64,000 bases of DNA, from NCBI RefSeq assembly GCF_001420915.1, contig NZ_CP013021.1:2697001-2761000 (forward strand), written 5' to 3'. The stretch is from Agarivorans gilvus. Its GTDB lineage: Bacteria > Pseudomonadota > Gammaproteobacteria > Enterobacterales > Celerinatantimonadaceae. Below the pieces are notes generated by a model. The model ran no database searches. It saw only the letters and a list, made by a program, of their open reading frames with translations, and was not told the DNA's origin. This document shows positions 51,139 through 60,363 of the stretch, piece after piece; position 1 is the first letter of the stretch, and every line of letters starts with the position of its first letter. The translations under genes were made by a program, and so were the position numbers.

Positions 51139-52044
51139 TTACTTGTTGTCTTTGCATAAAGGGAAACCGAGCTCTTCACGAGCATGGTAATAAGCTTCTG
51201 CTACGGCCTTGGATAAGGTTCTTACTCGTAGAATGAAGCGTTGCCGTTCGGTTACCGAAATTGCATGACGGGCATCAAGTAAGTTAAAGGCATGTGAGGC
51301 TTTCATTACTTGTTCATAAGCAGGCAGTGGGAGCCCTGCTTCAATTAGTTTCTGACTGTCTTTTTCACATTGATCAAACTGGGCGAATAAGGCTGTGGTA
51401 TCGGCGTGCTCGAAGTTGTAAGTAGATTGTTCAACTTCATTCTGATGGAATACGTCACCGTAAGTCACCTTGCCCATGGGGCCATCGGTCCAAACTAAGT
51501 CGTAGATGCTATCTACGCCTTGAATGTACATGGCGAGGCGCTCTAAACCATAGGTAATCTCACCGGTTACAGGTGAGCACTCTAAGCCACCCACTTGTTG
51601 GAAGTAGGTAAACTGGGTGATTTCCATGCCATTTAACCATATTTCCCAGCCTAGTCCCCAAGCACCTAGAGTGGGGGATTCCCAGTTATCCTCAACGAAA
51701 CGAATATCGTGAACTTCTGGGTTGATGCCTAATTCAACCAAGGAGCCAAGGTACAGCTCTTGAATGTTGTCTGGAGAAGGCTTCATGACAACTTGAAATT
51801 GGTAGTAATGTTGAAGACGATTGGGGTTTTCACCGTAGCGTCCATCAGTGGGACGGCGACATGGTTGTACATACGCACTAGACATCGGTTCTGGACCGAT
51901 AGAGCGCAAGAACGTTTGCGGGTGGAAGGTGCCAGCGCCCACTTCCATGTCTAAAGGTTGAACAATGACGCAGCCTTGGCGAGCCCAGTAGTCCTGTAGG
52001 GCTAAAATCAGGCCCTGAAAGGTTTTTATATCGTATTTATGCAT
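51139..52044 (-). CDS. glyQ: Glycyl-tRNA synthetase alpha subunit
   Basis: The catalytic subunit with the class II aminoacyl-tRNA synthetase core. The 301-residue protein has TFQGLILALQDYWARQGCVIVQPLDMEVGAGTFHPQTFLRSIGPEP, ENWESPTLGAWGLGWEIWLNGMEITQFTYFQQ and SPVTGEITYGLERLAMY, all nearly invariant in the family. First of the glyQ-glyS pair. Confidence 0.98.
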   Translation of the reverse strand: MHKYDIKTFQGLILALQDYWARQGCVIVQPLDMEVGAGTFHPQTFLRSIGPEPMSSAYVQPCRRPTDGRYGENPNRLQHYYQFQVVMKPSPDNIQELYLGSLVELGINPEVHDIRFVEDNWESPTLGAWGLGWEIWLNGMEITQFTYFQQVGGLECSPVTGEITYGLERLAMYIQGVDSIYDLVWTDGPMGKVTYGDVFHQNEVEQSTYNFEHADTTALFAQFDQCEKDSQKLIEAGLPLPAYEQVMKASHAFNLLDARHAISVTERQRFILRVRTLSKAVAEAYYHAREELGFPLCKDNK

Positions 52045-52173
52045 GATTTTGTGTCGCGCGTATGAAAAATAATCGGTTTTATAACTGACGGAGTATACCT
52101 TAGCAAGTAAGCAGACCCTAGTGCTGTTATAAGGCGAATTGCTGATAAAGTAGACTTTTTTTAAAAAACTGGC

Positions 52174-52425
52174 CTAACTACCTTTTTTGATCAAATACCG
52201 AAAAGGTGTTTGGTCGGTCTTTTTGGCCACTAAAGTGTGATCCATGAATTCACAAAAGCTAACCATGTCGCGAGTAGTTGAAGGATCATCTGCTTCCACC
52301 AATAAGGTTTCACCCAGACTCATGTTGCGAATGGCTTTTCTTACCATCATCACTGGCTCAGGGCAACGTAAACCCAAAGCATTTAGTTGGTGATCGGCTT
52401 GGCTTAAGTCTATTTCTTTACTCAT
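52174..52425 (-). CDS. tusA: Sulfur carrier protein TusA
   Basis: TusA takes sulphur from IscS and passes it on for thiolation of tRNA U34. The 83-residue protein starts at the ATG at 52425 (MSKEIDLSQ); a longer frame upstream lacks family likeness. The active cysteine is in LNALGLRCPEPVMMVRK (about residue 20). It ends YLIKKGS. Single gene between glyQ and the ABC operon end. Confidence 0.94.
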   Translation of the reverse strand: MSKEIDLSQADHQLNALGLRCPEPVMMVRKAIRNMSLGETLLVEADDPSTTRDMVSFCEFMDHTLVAKKTDQTPFRYLIKKGS

Positions 52426-52540
52426 CGAACTTGGTTCTCTCGTTGCTACTTTGGCATCGTTGTTGATAAGCAATACCAAGGGGCAGCGGTCATAAATGAC
52501 GCTGAAGAATAAGCCAAGATTATCATAAACCACCGACAAA

Positions 52541-52562
52541 TAAAAAAGGGGCCTAAGCCCCT
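52541..52562 (-). terminator. Terminator of the gts-like operon
   Basis: AGGGGC, short loop, GCCCCT and TTTTTT on the minus strand, just after the ATPase gene. Confidence 0.88.
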
Positions 52563-52575
52563 AGTTTGATATTTA

Positions 52576-53688
52576 TCAGCGGACTCGTTGTTCGCTATTA
52601 GGGTCGAAAAACACCGCGTTTGATAAATCAAACATTAGTTCTAAGTTTTCGCCCATTTTCGCTGGTTTGTCGGGATCTAAACGACAACTAATTTCTTTAT
52701 CGTTTAGGCTCACTAAGGCAATTGTATCGGGACCAGTTGGCTCTAATACACCTAATTTTAAGTTGAGTGTGGCGACTAAGGCTTTGCCTTGCTTAGACGG
52801 ATTAACATGAGTAATTTGTTCTGGGCGAATGCCCACTACTACGGATTTCCCAGCATAACTGGCTAGCTGCTCGGGCAGCGGAATATGATGGGTCTTTTGT
52901 TGGTCACAAACCAAGCTCCCTACTAAACCCTGCTCAGACTGTTCTACTCGGCAGTGTAAGAAATTCATTGCCGGAGAACCCATAAAACCGGCCACAAACA
53001 TGTCTGCTGGATTATTGTAAATCTCGGCAGGCGTGCCCAGTTGCAATAACTTACCATCTTTCATTACCGCAATACGGTCGGCTAAGGTCATCGCTTCGAT
53101 TTGGTCGTGGGTAACGTAAACGATGGTAGTGCCTAAACGTTGATGTAATTTCTTAATTTCATGGCGCATTTCTACACGCAGTTTGGCATCTAGGTTACTT
53201 AAGGGCTCATCGAACAGGTAAATTTTAGGCTGGCGAGCCAGTGCTCGGCCCATTGATACCCGCTGCTGTTGTCCCCCTGATAATTGTGAAGGTTTACGCT
53301 CGAGTAGGTGCTCAATTTGCAATAGCTGGGCCACTCGGGTGACTTCTTTATCGCGGGCTGCTTTTTCCATTTTTTGAATTTTTAAAGCAAACTCAATGTT
53401 GCCGCGCACCGTCATGTTGGGGTAGAGCGCGTAGGACTGAAACACCATAGCAATGTCTCTATCTTTGGGTTCTACGCTGTTAACCACTTTGCCATCGATG
53501 CAGATGTCGCCACTGGTGATACTCTCTAAACCGGCAATCATATTCATTAAGGTAGATTTTCCGCAGCCAGAAGGTCCTACTAGAATTAGAAACTCACCAG
53601 AATCGATGGAAATATTGATGTCTTCTAGAGTGTTGGGGCCGTTTTTACCATAGCGCTTGTGTAATTGTTTTATATCTAAGGTCGCCAT
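52576..53688 (-). CDS. gtsD: Sugar ABC transporter ATPase (MalK/GtsD type)
   Basis: Powers the sugar importer encoded by the three genes before it. The 370-residue protein has Walker A GPSGCGKS at about 37-44, signature LSGGQQQR near 134, Walker B IYLFDEPLSNLDAKLR and the H-loop VTHDQIEAMTLADR; the C-terminal 130 residues form the MalK-type regulatory (TOBE/OB) domain. It follows gtsC by six bases. Confidence 0.88.
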   Translation of the reverse strand: MATLDIKQLHKRYGKNGPNTLEDINISIDSGEFLILVGPSGCGKSTLMNMIAGLESITSGDICIDGKVVNSVEPKDRDIAMVFQSYALYPNMTVRGNIEFALKIQKMEKAARDKEVTRVAQLLQIEHLLERKPSQLSGGQQQRVSMGRALARQPKIYLFDEPLSNLDAKLRVEMRHEIKKLHQRLGTTIVYVTHDQIEAMTLADRIAVMKDGKLLQLGTPAEIYNNPADMFVAGFMGSPAMNFLHCRVEQSEQGLVGSLVCDQQKTHHIPLPEQLASYAGKSVVVGIRPEQITHVNPSKQGKALVATLNLKLGVLEPTGPDTIALVSLNDKEISCRLDPDKPAKMGENLELMFDLSNAVFFDPNSEQRVR

Positions 53689-53694
53689 TGCTAC

Positions 53695-54549
53695 TTATCC
53701 TTTTACTGAGCCAGCTGTTAAGCCGCGCACAAAATATTTTCCAGCTACAACGTAAACAAATAGGGTAGGAAGGGCAGCGATAATCGCGGCGGCCATGTCT
53801 ACGTTGTATTCTTTAACACCGGTACTGGTATTAACTAAGTTGTTTAATGCCACGGTAATCGGTTGTGAATCCGAGCCCGAGTAAACTACGCCAAATAGGA
53901 AGTCGTTCCATATTTGAGTGAACTGCCAAATGATGCACACCATGATGATGGGCTTGGAAATGGGCAGCATGATCTTAAAAAAGATGGTAAAAAAGCCTGC
54001 GCCATCGAGCTTGGCGGCTTTCACCAATTCGCTGGGCACCGATACATAGAAGTTGCGGAAAAATAGGGTGGTAAATACCAAACCGTAAACCACATGAACA
54101 AACACTAGGCCGGTGGTGGTATTGGCTAAGCCAAATTTGCCTAAAGTGGCTGCCATCGGTAGCAAAATTACCTGAAAGGGAATGAAGCAGCCAAATAACA
54201 TCAGGGCAAAAAACAGGTTTGAGCCTTTAAAGCGCCAGTGAGCAATAACGTAGCCGTTGAGGGCACCAATTAAGGTGGAAATGAACACCGCCGGTATTGC
54301 CATTTTAAAGGAATTCCAGAAATAACCTTTAACTCCTTCACAGGTCACCCCTGTACAAGCACTTCCCCACGCTTTGGCCCAAGCCTCTACTACCCATACA
54401 TCGGGTAATGACAGCAGGTTTCCGCCACGAATGTCCGGTAAAGTTTTAAAGGAGGTGAGCAACATCACCATTAACGGCATTAAATAGACCGCACAAAATA
54501 GCAGTAAAATCAGATAGATGAATAAACGTCCCGGTGTAAATTTAGTCAT
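53695..54549 (-). CDS. gtsC: Sugar ABC transporter permease (GtsC type)
   Basis: A 284-residue inner-membrane permease of the MalG class, with six predicted helices and the EAA loop PSELVKAAKLDGAGFFTIFFKIMLPISKPI that docks the ATPase. The periplasmic stretch SACTGVTCEGVKGYFWNSFKMAIP matches the glucose-type systems of pseudomonads as I recall them. One base after gtsB. Confidence 0.87.
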   Translation of the reverse strand: MTKFTPGRLFIYLILLLFCAVYLMPLMVMLLTSFKTLPDIRGGNLLSLPDVWVVEAWAKAWGSACTGVTCEGVKGYFWNSFKMAIPAVFISTLIGALNGYVIAHWRFKGSNLFFALMLFGCFIPFQVILLPMAATLGKFGLANTTTGLVFVHVVYGLVFTTLFFRNFYVSVPSELVKAAKLDGAGFFTIFFKIMLPISKPIIMVCIIWQFTQIWNDFLFGVVYSGSDSQPITVALNNLVNTSTGVKEYNVDMAAAIIAALPTLFVYVVAGKYFVRGLTAGSVKG

Positions 54550-54550
54550 A

Positions 54551-55423
54551 TTATTGCTCCCGGTTACGTAGTTCTGAGTACAAATAAGGTACGAGGATGG
54601 CCAATACGCCGGCTAACATCATCATCGCACTCGCTGCACCTAAGCCCATTTGTCCACGGGTGAAGGCATGGGTATACATGAATAAAGCGGGGAGATCTGA
54701 TGAATAACCTGGTCCACCAGAGGTTAAGGCGGTGACCAAGTCAAAGCTCTTGATGGCAATGTGTGAGGTAATTATCACCGCGCTAAAGAATACCGGACGT
54801 AAGCAAGGCAGAATGATTTTCCAGTAAATGGTAGGCATACTGGCGCCGTCAATTTGTGCTGCCTTCACAATGCTGGAATCGATGCCACGTAAACCCGCTA
54901 AGAACATTGCCATCACAAAGCCAGAAGATTGCCATACCGCGGCTATGACTAGGGTGTAGACCGACATTTCGTTGCTTACTATCCAGTCAAACTTAAAGCT
55001 GCTCCAGCCCCAGTCATGCATCATTTTTTCTAAGCCCAGCCCCGGATTTAAGATCCACTTCCAGGCGGTGCCAGTAACAATGAAGGACAATGCCATGGGG
55101 TAAAGGTAAATGGTGCGAATCGCCCCTTCTTGGCGAATGTTTTGGTCTAGTAAGATTGCCAGTAACGTGCCTAAAACAATCGAAATAACGATGAATAAAA
55201 CACCAAAAACCAGCAGGTTAATACAGGAAGTCAGCCAGCGGTCATTTTCCATTAGCTTTTGGTATTGCAACAAACCCGCCCACTTAAAGTTGGGTAGGAA
55301 GCGTGAATGGGTTAATGAGAGGTAGCCAGTCCAAGCGACATAGCCGTAAATACATACTGTCACCAAGAAAATCGAGGGTGACAAAATGATTTTGGGTAGC
55401 CATTTTTGCAGAATATTAAACAT
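54551..55423 (-). CDS. gtsB: Sugar ABC transporter permease (GtsB type)
   Basis: The partner permease, MalF class without a large periplasmic loop (290 residues from the ATG at 55423, with GAGG eight bases upstream; an earlier in-frame start adds 18 residues of no family likeness). Six helices; EAA loop IDSSIVKAAQIDGASMPTIYWKIILPCLRPVF. It follows the binding-protein gene by 83 bases, which could hold a partial-termination stem, often seen after abundant binding-protein mRNAs (AGCTCCGGCATGGCGCCGGAGCT at 55480-55500 region). Confidence 0.87.
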   Translation of the reverse strand: MFNILQKWLPKIILSPSIFLVTVCIYGYVAWTGYLSLTHSRFLPNFKWAGLLQYQKLMENDRWLTSCINLLVFGVLFIVISIVLGTLLAILLDQNIRQEGAIRTIYLYPMALSFIVTGTAWKWILNPGLGLEKMMHDWGWSSFKFDWIVSNEMSVYTLVIAAVWQSSGFVMAMFLAGLRGIDSSIVKAAQIDGASMPTIYWKIILPCLRPVFFSAVIITSHIAIKSFDLVTALTSGGPGYSSDLPALFMYTHAFTRGQMGLGAASAMMMLAGVLAILVPYLYSELRNREQ

Positions 55424-55506
55424 AGTACAGCCTCGTTCGAACATCCGGTTCAAACAATAAGATAATCGCAATAGCAAGCTCCGGCATGGCGCCGGAGCTA
55501 GGGGGC

Positions 55507-56757
55507 TTATTTAGCGGCTTTTACTACGCGCGCTAATTTAGTTACTGCTTGTTTCGGGTCGCCGTTAGGATCATTGAAGAAGTTGGTTACCACGTCATAG
55601 ATAGCACCTTGTACATAGCCAGTAGTGGCTAAGCCGTGGGCCATACTAGGAACCAAGTCGCCTGACTCATTACTGGCCTTAAAGGTAGCCATAGAGTCCA
55701 GCGCACAACTATCAAACTTGCTCATATCCATGTCGGTACGTACCGGAATAGAACCCTTGTTTAAGTTGAACACTTCTTGGAACTCTGGCGTGAGGATGGT
55801 TTTAGCCAAGGCTTTTTGGGCTTTAACATTGTCTGCATTGCTCAACTGGAACATTGCAAAGCTATCGATGTTAAAGGTAAATTGACCATCGGTTCCTGGT
55901 GCCGGCAAACAAACGAAGTCTTTACCTGGTACTTTACCTGCGGCGATAAATTCACCTTTGGCCCAGTCGCCCATAATTTGCATCGCTGCTTGGCCATTGA
56001 TCACCATGCCGGTGGCGATATTCCAATCGCGACCCGGTGAGTCACTATCGATGTAGTTACGCATTTTTTGGAAGGTGGCGAAAACGTCTACCATCTTGTC
56101 GCTGCTTAGCACCGCGTCGTCATGTTCCACGAAGGCTTTGTTGTAGTCTTCAGAACCAAGAATATCTAAGGCAACCGCCTCAAATACCGTGGCGTCTTGC
56201 CAAGCTTGACCACCATGGGCAAGAGGAATGATGCCAGCGGCTTTTAGTTTGTCTGCTGCAACAAAGAACTCATCCATAGTGGTGGGCAGTTTGGCGCCAG
56301 CTTTTTCAAATACAGCGGGGTTGGCCCATAGCCAGTTTACTCGGTGAACGTTAACCGGAACCGCAACGTAATCGCCGTTAAACTTCATTACTTTTGTGAC
56401 AACGGCGGGAACCACTTGATCCCATTTTTCGGCTGCTGCTACGTCATTGAGGTTGGTTAAAAAGCCCAGATCGGCCCATTCTTGAATGTCGTGCCCTTTA
56501 ATTTGGGCCGCCGCTGGTGGATTACCAGAGATGGCGCGGGTTTTCAGTACCGTCATGGCACTTTCCCCGCCACCACCTGCTACGGCAAAGTCTTTCCAAG
56601 TGTGGCCTTGGGTTTCTAACATTTGTTTAAGTACGCCGACCGATTTTGCTTCACCGCCTGAAGTCCACCAATGAAGAACTTCAACTTCGCCTGCATGAGC
56701 AAGATTGATCGCGCCAGTAAGTGCCAGGGTAGAGGCAAGAGTGACAAATTTACGCAT
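55507..56757 (-). CDS. gtsA: Glucose-type ABC transporter, periplasmic binding protein (GtsA-like)
   Basis: A 416-residue periplasmic binding protein with a signal peptide (about 1-22, ending AHA) and the type I sugar-binding fold (SBP_bac_1). VEVLHWWTSGGEAKSV, FAVAGGGGESAMTVLK, VAVPVNVHRVNWLWAN, HGGQAWQDATVFEAVAL and NLNKGSIPVRTDMDMSKFDSCA follow the glucose/mannose binder of Pseudomonas (GtsA) very closely from memory. First gene of the importer and just downstream of the GltR/GtrS-like genes, as in pseudomonads. Confidence 0.87.
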   Translation of the reverse strand: MRKFVTLASTLALTGAINLAHAGEVEVLHWWTSGGEAKSVGVLKQMLETQGHTWKDFAVAGGGGESAMTVLKTRAISGNPPAAAQIKGHDIQEWADLGFLTNLNDVAAAEKWDQVVPAVVTKVMKFNGDYVAVPVNVHRVNWLWANPAVFEKAGAKLPTTMDEFFVAADKLKAAGIIPLAHGGQAWQDATVFEAVALDILGSEDYNKAFVEHDDAVLSSDKMVDVFATFQKMRNYIDSDSPGRDWNIATGMVINGQAAMQIMGDWAKGEFIAAGKVPGKDFVCLPAPGTDGQFTFNIDSFAMFQLSNADNVKAQKALAKTILTPEFQEVFNLNKGSIPVRTDMDMSKFDSCALDSMATFKASNESGDLVPSMAHGLATTGYVQGAIYDVVTNFFNDPNGDPKQAVTKLARVVKAAK

Positions 56758-56873
56758 ATTATTAATGCCTTTGTTATTGTTTTGTGAATTCCATTCCTTG
56801 TTTCACCAATCTTTTTGTCGACGATTGGCTAATTAATAGTCTATGTGAAACAGCTTGATAACAAAGTAACTGA

Positions 56874-56893
56874 TTGTAACAAAGGTGTTACAA
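56874..56893. promoter_or_regulatory. Inverted repeat upstream of gtsA
   Basis: TTGTAAC, six bases, GTTACAA is a perfect 7-bp dyad in the 141-base gap between the sensor-kinase stop and gtsA. A TAACAAAG direct repeat (56859 and 56877) overlaps it. It may be the site of the neighbouring response regulator or another repressor. Confidence 0.45.
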
Positions 56894-56898
56894 AAGGC

Positions 56899-58338
56899 TT
56901 ATTTTATGTGAGGCAGTTGGAGTTTTACTTCTAAACCTCCTTGAGGCAGGTTTTGCAAGCTAATATCGCCGCCGTGGGCGTGGGCAATATTGCGCGCAAT
57001 ACCCAAGCCTAAACCGGAACCCGCTTGATCTTGGCTTAAGCGAACATAGGGGTTAAATACGTCTTTGAGGCGGTCTTCTGGGATCCCTGGGCCATGGTCA
57101 ACAAACAGTAAACACAGCTCATTGTCATCGTCGAGTAGGTAAATTTCTATCGCACTACCGTATTTAATGCCGTTTTCAACTAGGTTGCTAATACAGCGTT
57201 TAATCGCCAAAGGTTTACCGCGGTAACTGCGTGGCGTATCGCCAAATAAGGCCACCTTGTCGGCATAGGGTTCGATACAGTGTTTTAAGTGAGTCATTAT
57301 ATTGATATCACTTAAATTTTCATGAATGTCGGTATCTTTAACGGTTTGTAAGGCACCCTTAGCCATGATTTCCAATTCGTCTAGGTCACGGTTAAAAGCA
57401 TCAATCACTTGGTCATCATCGAGTAACTCGGCGCGTAGTCGTAGCCGCGTAATTGGTGTTTTTAGATCGTGAGAGATAGAACGGAACAACAGCTCTCGAT
57501 CTTCAATATAGCGTTTCAGCTTATTCTGCATGGCATTGAAGGCACGTGTGGCCTTGCGGATCTCGTCACTGCCTTCTTCTACTAAAGGGGGTTGAAATAA
57601 ATCAATGGTTAAGCTAGAAGCAGCCTTGGCAAGGCGTCTAAGTGGCCGTGTTTGCCGGCGTACCAAAACAAAGGTAAATAGCAGCAAGAAAAAGGTCATT
57701 AGGGCAATGAACATGACTCGGTCTTGCGGTAGTAAGTTGTCTTTTAGGCTCATGTAGGGAGCGGGGAGTAAGGCCGCTAGGTAAATCCACTCACCACTTT
57801 CCAGCTCTATTTGAGTGACCAGTATAGGTGGGTTGAGTGGTTTGATTTGTAGCGTATGGGAAGCCCAAGAAGAGGGTAAGTCTTTAAGATAAACGTCATT
57901 TTTTAAGATTTTCAGTTGCTCTGGCATGGCGAAGTCGACATCGATCATCGGACTGCGAGCAAGCTCTCGATGTAATACTTCGCCTACCGTTTGAATCACA
58001 ACGTTTTTACGATGACTGTCAGGTATTGGCTGAATATTAATGAATTCTTTATTCAGCGAAACAAAGAATCGTGTGCCACCCATTTTGCGTAGTTGATCGA
58101 GCACAATATGGCGATATTCAGAAGGCAGCGATTCAAAAAAAGTCACCGTGGAAGCAAGGCTTAGCGCTAAGTTTTCTGAAGTGGAGCGAAGCCCTTCCGT
58201 TTCCGATTGGCGCAGTTGATAAAACCAGATAAAGCTACTTACGCCTTGAGCTAAGCCAATGGCCAATAGTAGCAATAACAGCATTCTCGCCAGAAGCGAG
58301 TTAGGCTTGATGCGTTCGATAAACGCCTTAAGCTTCAT
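56899..58338 (-). CDS. gtrS: Sensor histidine kinase (GtrS-like)
   Basis: A 479-residue inner-membrane kinase: helix one at about 19-38 (MLLLLLLAIGLAQGVSSFIWF), a periplasmic sensor domain (about 40-195), helix two at 205-225, HAMP (RRQTRPLRRLAKAASSLTIDL), the phospho-acceptor histidine in SISHDLKTPITRLRLRAELL (about 290) and the ATPase with NLVENGIKYG, DHGPGIPED and GSGLGLGIARNIAHAHGG. It overlaps the response-regulator stop by 11 bases. Signal probably sugar-derived, judged only by the gts neighbour. Confidence 0.86.
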   Translation of the reverse strand: MKLKAFIERIKPNSLLARMLLLLLLAIGLAQGVSSFIWFYQLRQSETEGLRSTSENLALSLASTVTFFESLPSEYRHIVLDQLRKMGGTRFFVSLNKEFINIQPIPDSHRKNVVIQTVGEVLHRELARSPMIDVDFAMPEQLKILKNDVYLKDLPSSWASHTLQIKPLNPPILVTQIELESGEWIYLAALLPAPYMSLKDNLLPQDRVMFIALMTFFLLLFTFVLVRRQTRPLRRLAKAASSLTIDLFQPPLVEEGSDEIRKATRAFNAMQNKLKRYIEDRELLFRSISHDLKTPITRLRLRAELLDDDQVIDAFNRDLDELEIMAKGALQTVKDTDIHENLSDINIMTHLKHCIEPYADKVALFGDTPRSYRGKPLAIKRCISNLVENGIKYGSAIEIYLLDDDNELCLLFVDHGPGIPEDRLKDVFNPYVRLSQDQAGSGLGLGIARNIAHAHGGDISLQNLPQGGLEVKLQLPHIK

Positions 58339-59044
58339 GGCTGACTTGGGTGACCATCATGTAACCCACGCCGCGAATGGTACGGATTAAGCGGGTTTGG
58401 CTGCCATCGTCTTTGAGGCGTTGGCGTAGTCGGCTAATTTGCACATCGATGCCGCGTTCCATGGGCAGGCTTTCGCGTCCCCGAGTAGCATCACTAATGG
58501 TGTCTCTGTCTAAGGTTTCGTTAGGGTGTTGTAAGAATAATTGCAGTAAACGGTAGTCACTGCTCGACAGTTCGAGTTTGTCGCCGTCTTGATGCTCTAA
58601 TTGCTGATTTTGGGTATCTAAGCGCCACTGACCAAAACGAATGTAGCGAGTATTGTGCTGGGAGTTGGCGGTGACTTGAGAGCGTCTTAGTAAGGCTTTA
58701 ATTCGCGCCAGCAATTCGCGTGGATTAAAGGGTTTGCCAATGTAATCGTCGGCGCCCAGCTCTAAGCCAACAATTCTATCCATTTCATCGGAGTTAGCGG
58801 TAAGCATGATGATGGGCACATTGGAGGTGCGACGGATTTGCTGACACAGAGTAAAACCATCGTCTCCCGGTAGCATGATGTCCAGAATAATCAGCTCAGG
58901 ATCATTGGTTTCGAGCAACTTGGTCATTTCCTCACCGTCGTTAGCACTAATCACGTCAAAACCTGACTTACTTAAATACTGTTGAAGCAAGTTACGAATT
59001 TCTTGATCGTCATCGACTACCAACAACTGTTTAGCTAAAACCAT
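58328..59044 (-). CDS. gltR: OmpR-family response regulator (GltR-like)
   Basis: A 238-residue regulator. The receiver (1-120) has the acidic pair VVDDDQ, the phospho-aspartate in LIILDIMLPGDDGF (about D55) and the switch lysine in GKPFNPREL. The C-terminal winged helix (about 135-235) ends QTRLIRTIRGVGYMM. The segment LDRDTISDATRGRESLPMERGIDVQISRLRQRL is like pseudomonad GltR, the activator of glucose uptake. First gene of the unit with the kinase. Confidence 0.86.
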   Translation of the reverse strand: MVLAKQLLVVDDDQEIRNLLQQYLSKSGFDVISANDGEEMTKLLETNDPELIILDIMLPGDDGFTLCQQIRRTSNVPIIMLTANSDEMDRIVGLELGADDYIGKPFNPRELLARIKALLRRSQVTANSQHNTRYIRFGQWRLDTQNQQLEHQDGDKLELSSSDYRLLQLFLQHPNETLDRDTISDATRGRESLPMERGIDVQISRLRQRLKDDGSQTRLIRTIRGVGYMMVTQVSHEA

Positions 59045-59127
59045 GAGCCTCTATACTGTATGAATGAAAACATTCCCATAAGAATACCAAACAACCCGCT
59101 TAGGAAAAACGCTTGTGCCAAATAAGC

Positions 59128-59167
59128 AAAAAAAATGGGAGCTAAATGTTACCATTTGGCTCCCATT
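59128..59167 (-). terminator. Terminator after fadA
   Basis: A 15-bp stem with AATGGGAGC and its complement (59132-59167), followed by TTTTTTTT on the minus strand. Confidence 0.88.
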
Positions 59168-59185
59168 GTTAAGAAAGACGCGGAA

Positions 59186-60349
59186 TTATGGGCGTTCAAA
59201 CACCGTTGCGATACCCTGACCTAGACCGATGCACATGGTCGCAACACCGAGCTTGGCATTTTTGGCCTCCATTAGGTTGATTAAGGTGGTAGATATACGC
59301 GTGCCAGAACAACCTAGCGGATGGCCTAAAGCAATCGCTCCACCATTGAGGTTGACCTTATCATCCATTTGCTCCAGCAAGCCTAAATCTTTAACACAAG
59401 GCAGCGATTGCGCGGCAAAGGCTTCGTTGAGTTCAAATAGGTCGATGTCATCAATGCTAAGCCCTGCACGCTTCAAGGCTTTTTGCGTAGCTGGAACTGG
59501 GCCGTAACCCATAATTGAAGGATCGCAACCGGCAATCGCCATCGACCGGACTTTAGCACGCACGCTTAGGCCTAGTTCTGCGGCCTTTTCTGCCGACATC
59601 ACTAACATGGCGGAAGCGCCATCAGATAAGGCCGAAGAAGTGCCGGCGGTGACTTTACCGTTGGCAGGGTCAAATACCGGACGCAGTTGGGCCAAGGCTT
59701 CTACTGTGGTTTCTGGGCGAATTACTTCGTCGGTGTTGATTTTTTTCAGTGTGCCATCGGCGTCGTGGCCTTCTATGGGGTAGATTTCGTTAGCAAAGCG
59801 GCCTTCCAAGGTTGCTTGATGGGCCAAACGGTGAGAGCGCGCGCCAAATTCATCCATGGCTTCTCGGCTAATACCATGCATTTGCGAGAGCAACTCGGCG
59901 GTTAAGCCCATCATGCCTGCTGCCTTGGCAACCGACTTGGCCATGCCGGGGTGAAAATCTACCCCGTGGCTCATTGGCACATGGCCCATATGCTCAACCC
60001 CACCAACGATGAATACATCGCCCTGGTCTGCCATAATCGCACGCGCCGCATCATGCAGTGCTTGCATCGATGATCCGCATAAGCGGTTAACCGTTACTGC
60101 ACCCGTTGAATGTGGCAGGCCAGCTAATAAGGCGGCGTTACGAGCAATATTAAAGCCTTGCTCTAAGGTTTGTTGAACACAGCCCCAGTAAACATCTTCA
60201 ATATCCATTGGGTCCAGTTTGGGATTACGTTCCAGTAAACCCTTCATTAATTGAGCTGATAAGTCTTCGGCGCGAACATGCCTAAAGCAGCCGTTTTTCG
60301 AGCGGCCCATTGGAGTTCGAATACAATCAACTATCACGACTTCTTTCAT
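59186..60349 (-). CDS. fadA: 3-ketoacyl-CoA thiolase FadA
   Basis: FadA cleaves 3-ketoacyl-CoA in the last beta-oxidation step. The 387-residue protein starts at the ATG at 60349 (MKEVVIVDCIRTPMGRSKNG), with GGAGGAAT seven bases before it; an ATG 15 bases upstream overlaps that site and the fadB stop. The active cysteine is in NRLCGSSMQALHDAA (about 91), the histidine in NEAFAAQSL/GGAIALGHPLGCSG and the second cysteine in MCIGLGQG. Length equals E. coli FadA. Confidence 0.97.
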   Translation of the reverse strand: MKEVVIVDCIRTPMGRSKNGCFRHVRAEDLSAQLMKGLLERNPKLDPMDIEDVYWGCVQQTLEQGFNIARNAALLAGLPHSTGAVTVNRLCGSSMQALHDAARAIMADQGDVFIVGGVEHMGHVPMSHGVDFHPGMAKSVAKAAGMMGLTAELLSQMHGISREAMDEFGARSHRLAHQATLEGRFANEIYPIEGHDADGTLKKINTDEVIRPETTVEALAQLRPVFDPANGKVTAGTSSALSDGASAMLVMSAEKAAELGLSVRAKVRSMAIAGCDPSIMGYGPVPATQKALKRAGLSIDDIDLFELNEAFAAQSLPCVKDLGLLEQMDDKVNLNGGAIALGHPLGCSGTRISTTLINLMEAKNAKLGVATMCIGLGQGIATVFERP

Positions 60350-60363
60350 TTTATATTCCTCCA

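Noticed and set aside
56844..56861. Possible CRP site upstream of gtsA (TGTGAAACAGCTTGATA)
   Set aside because: Only the left half matches; the right half TCACA is absent.
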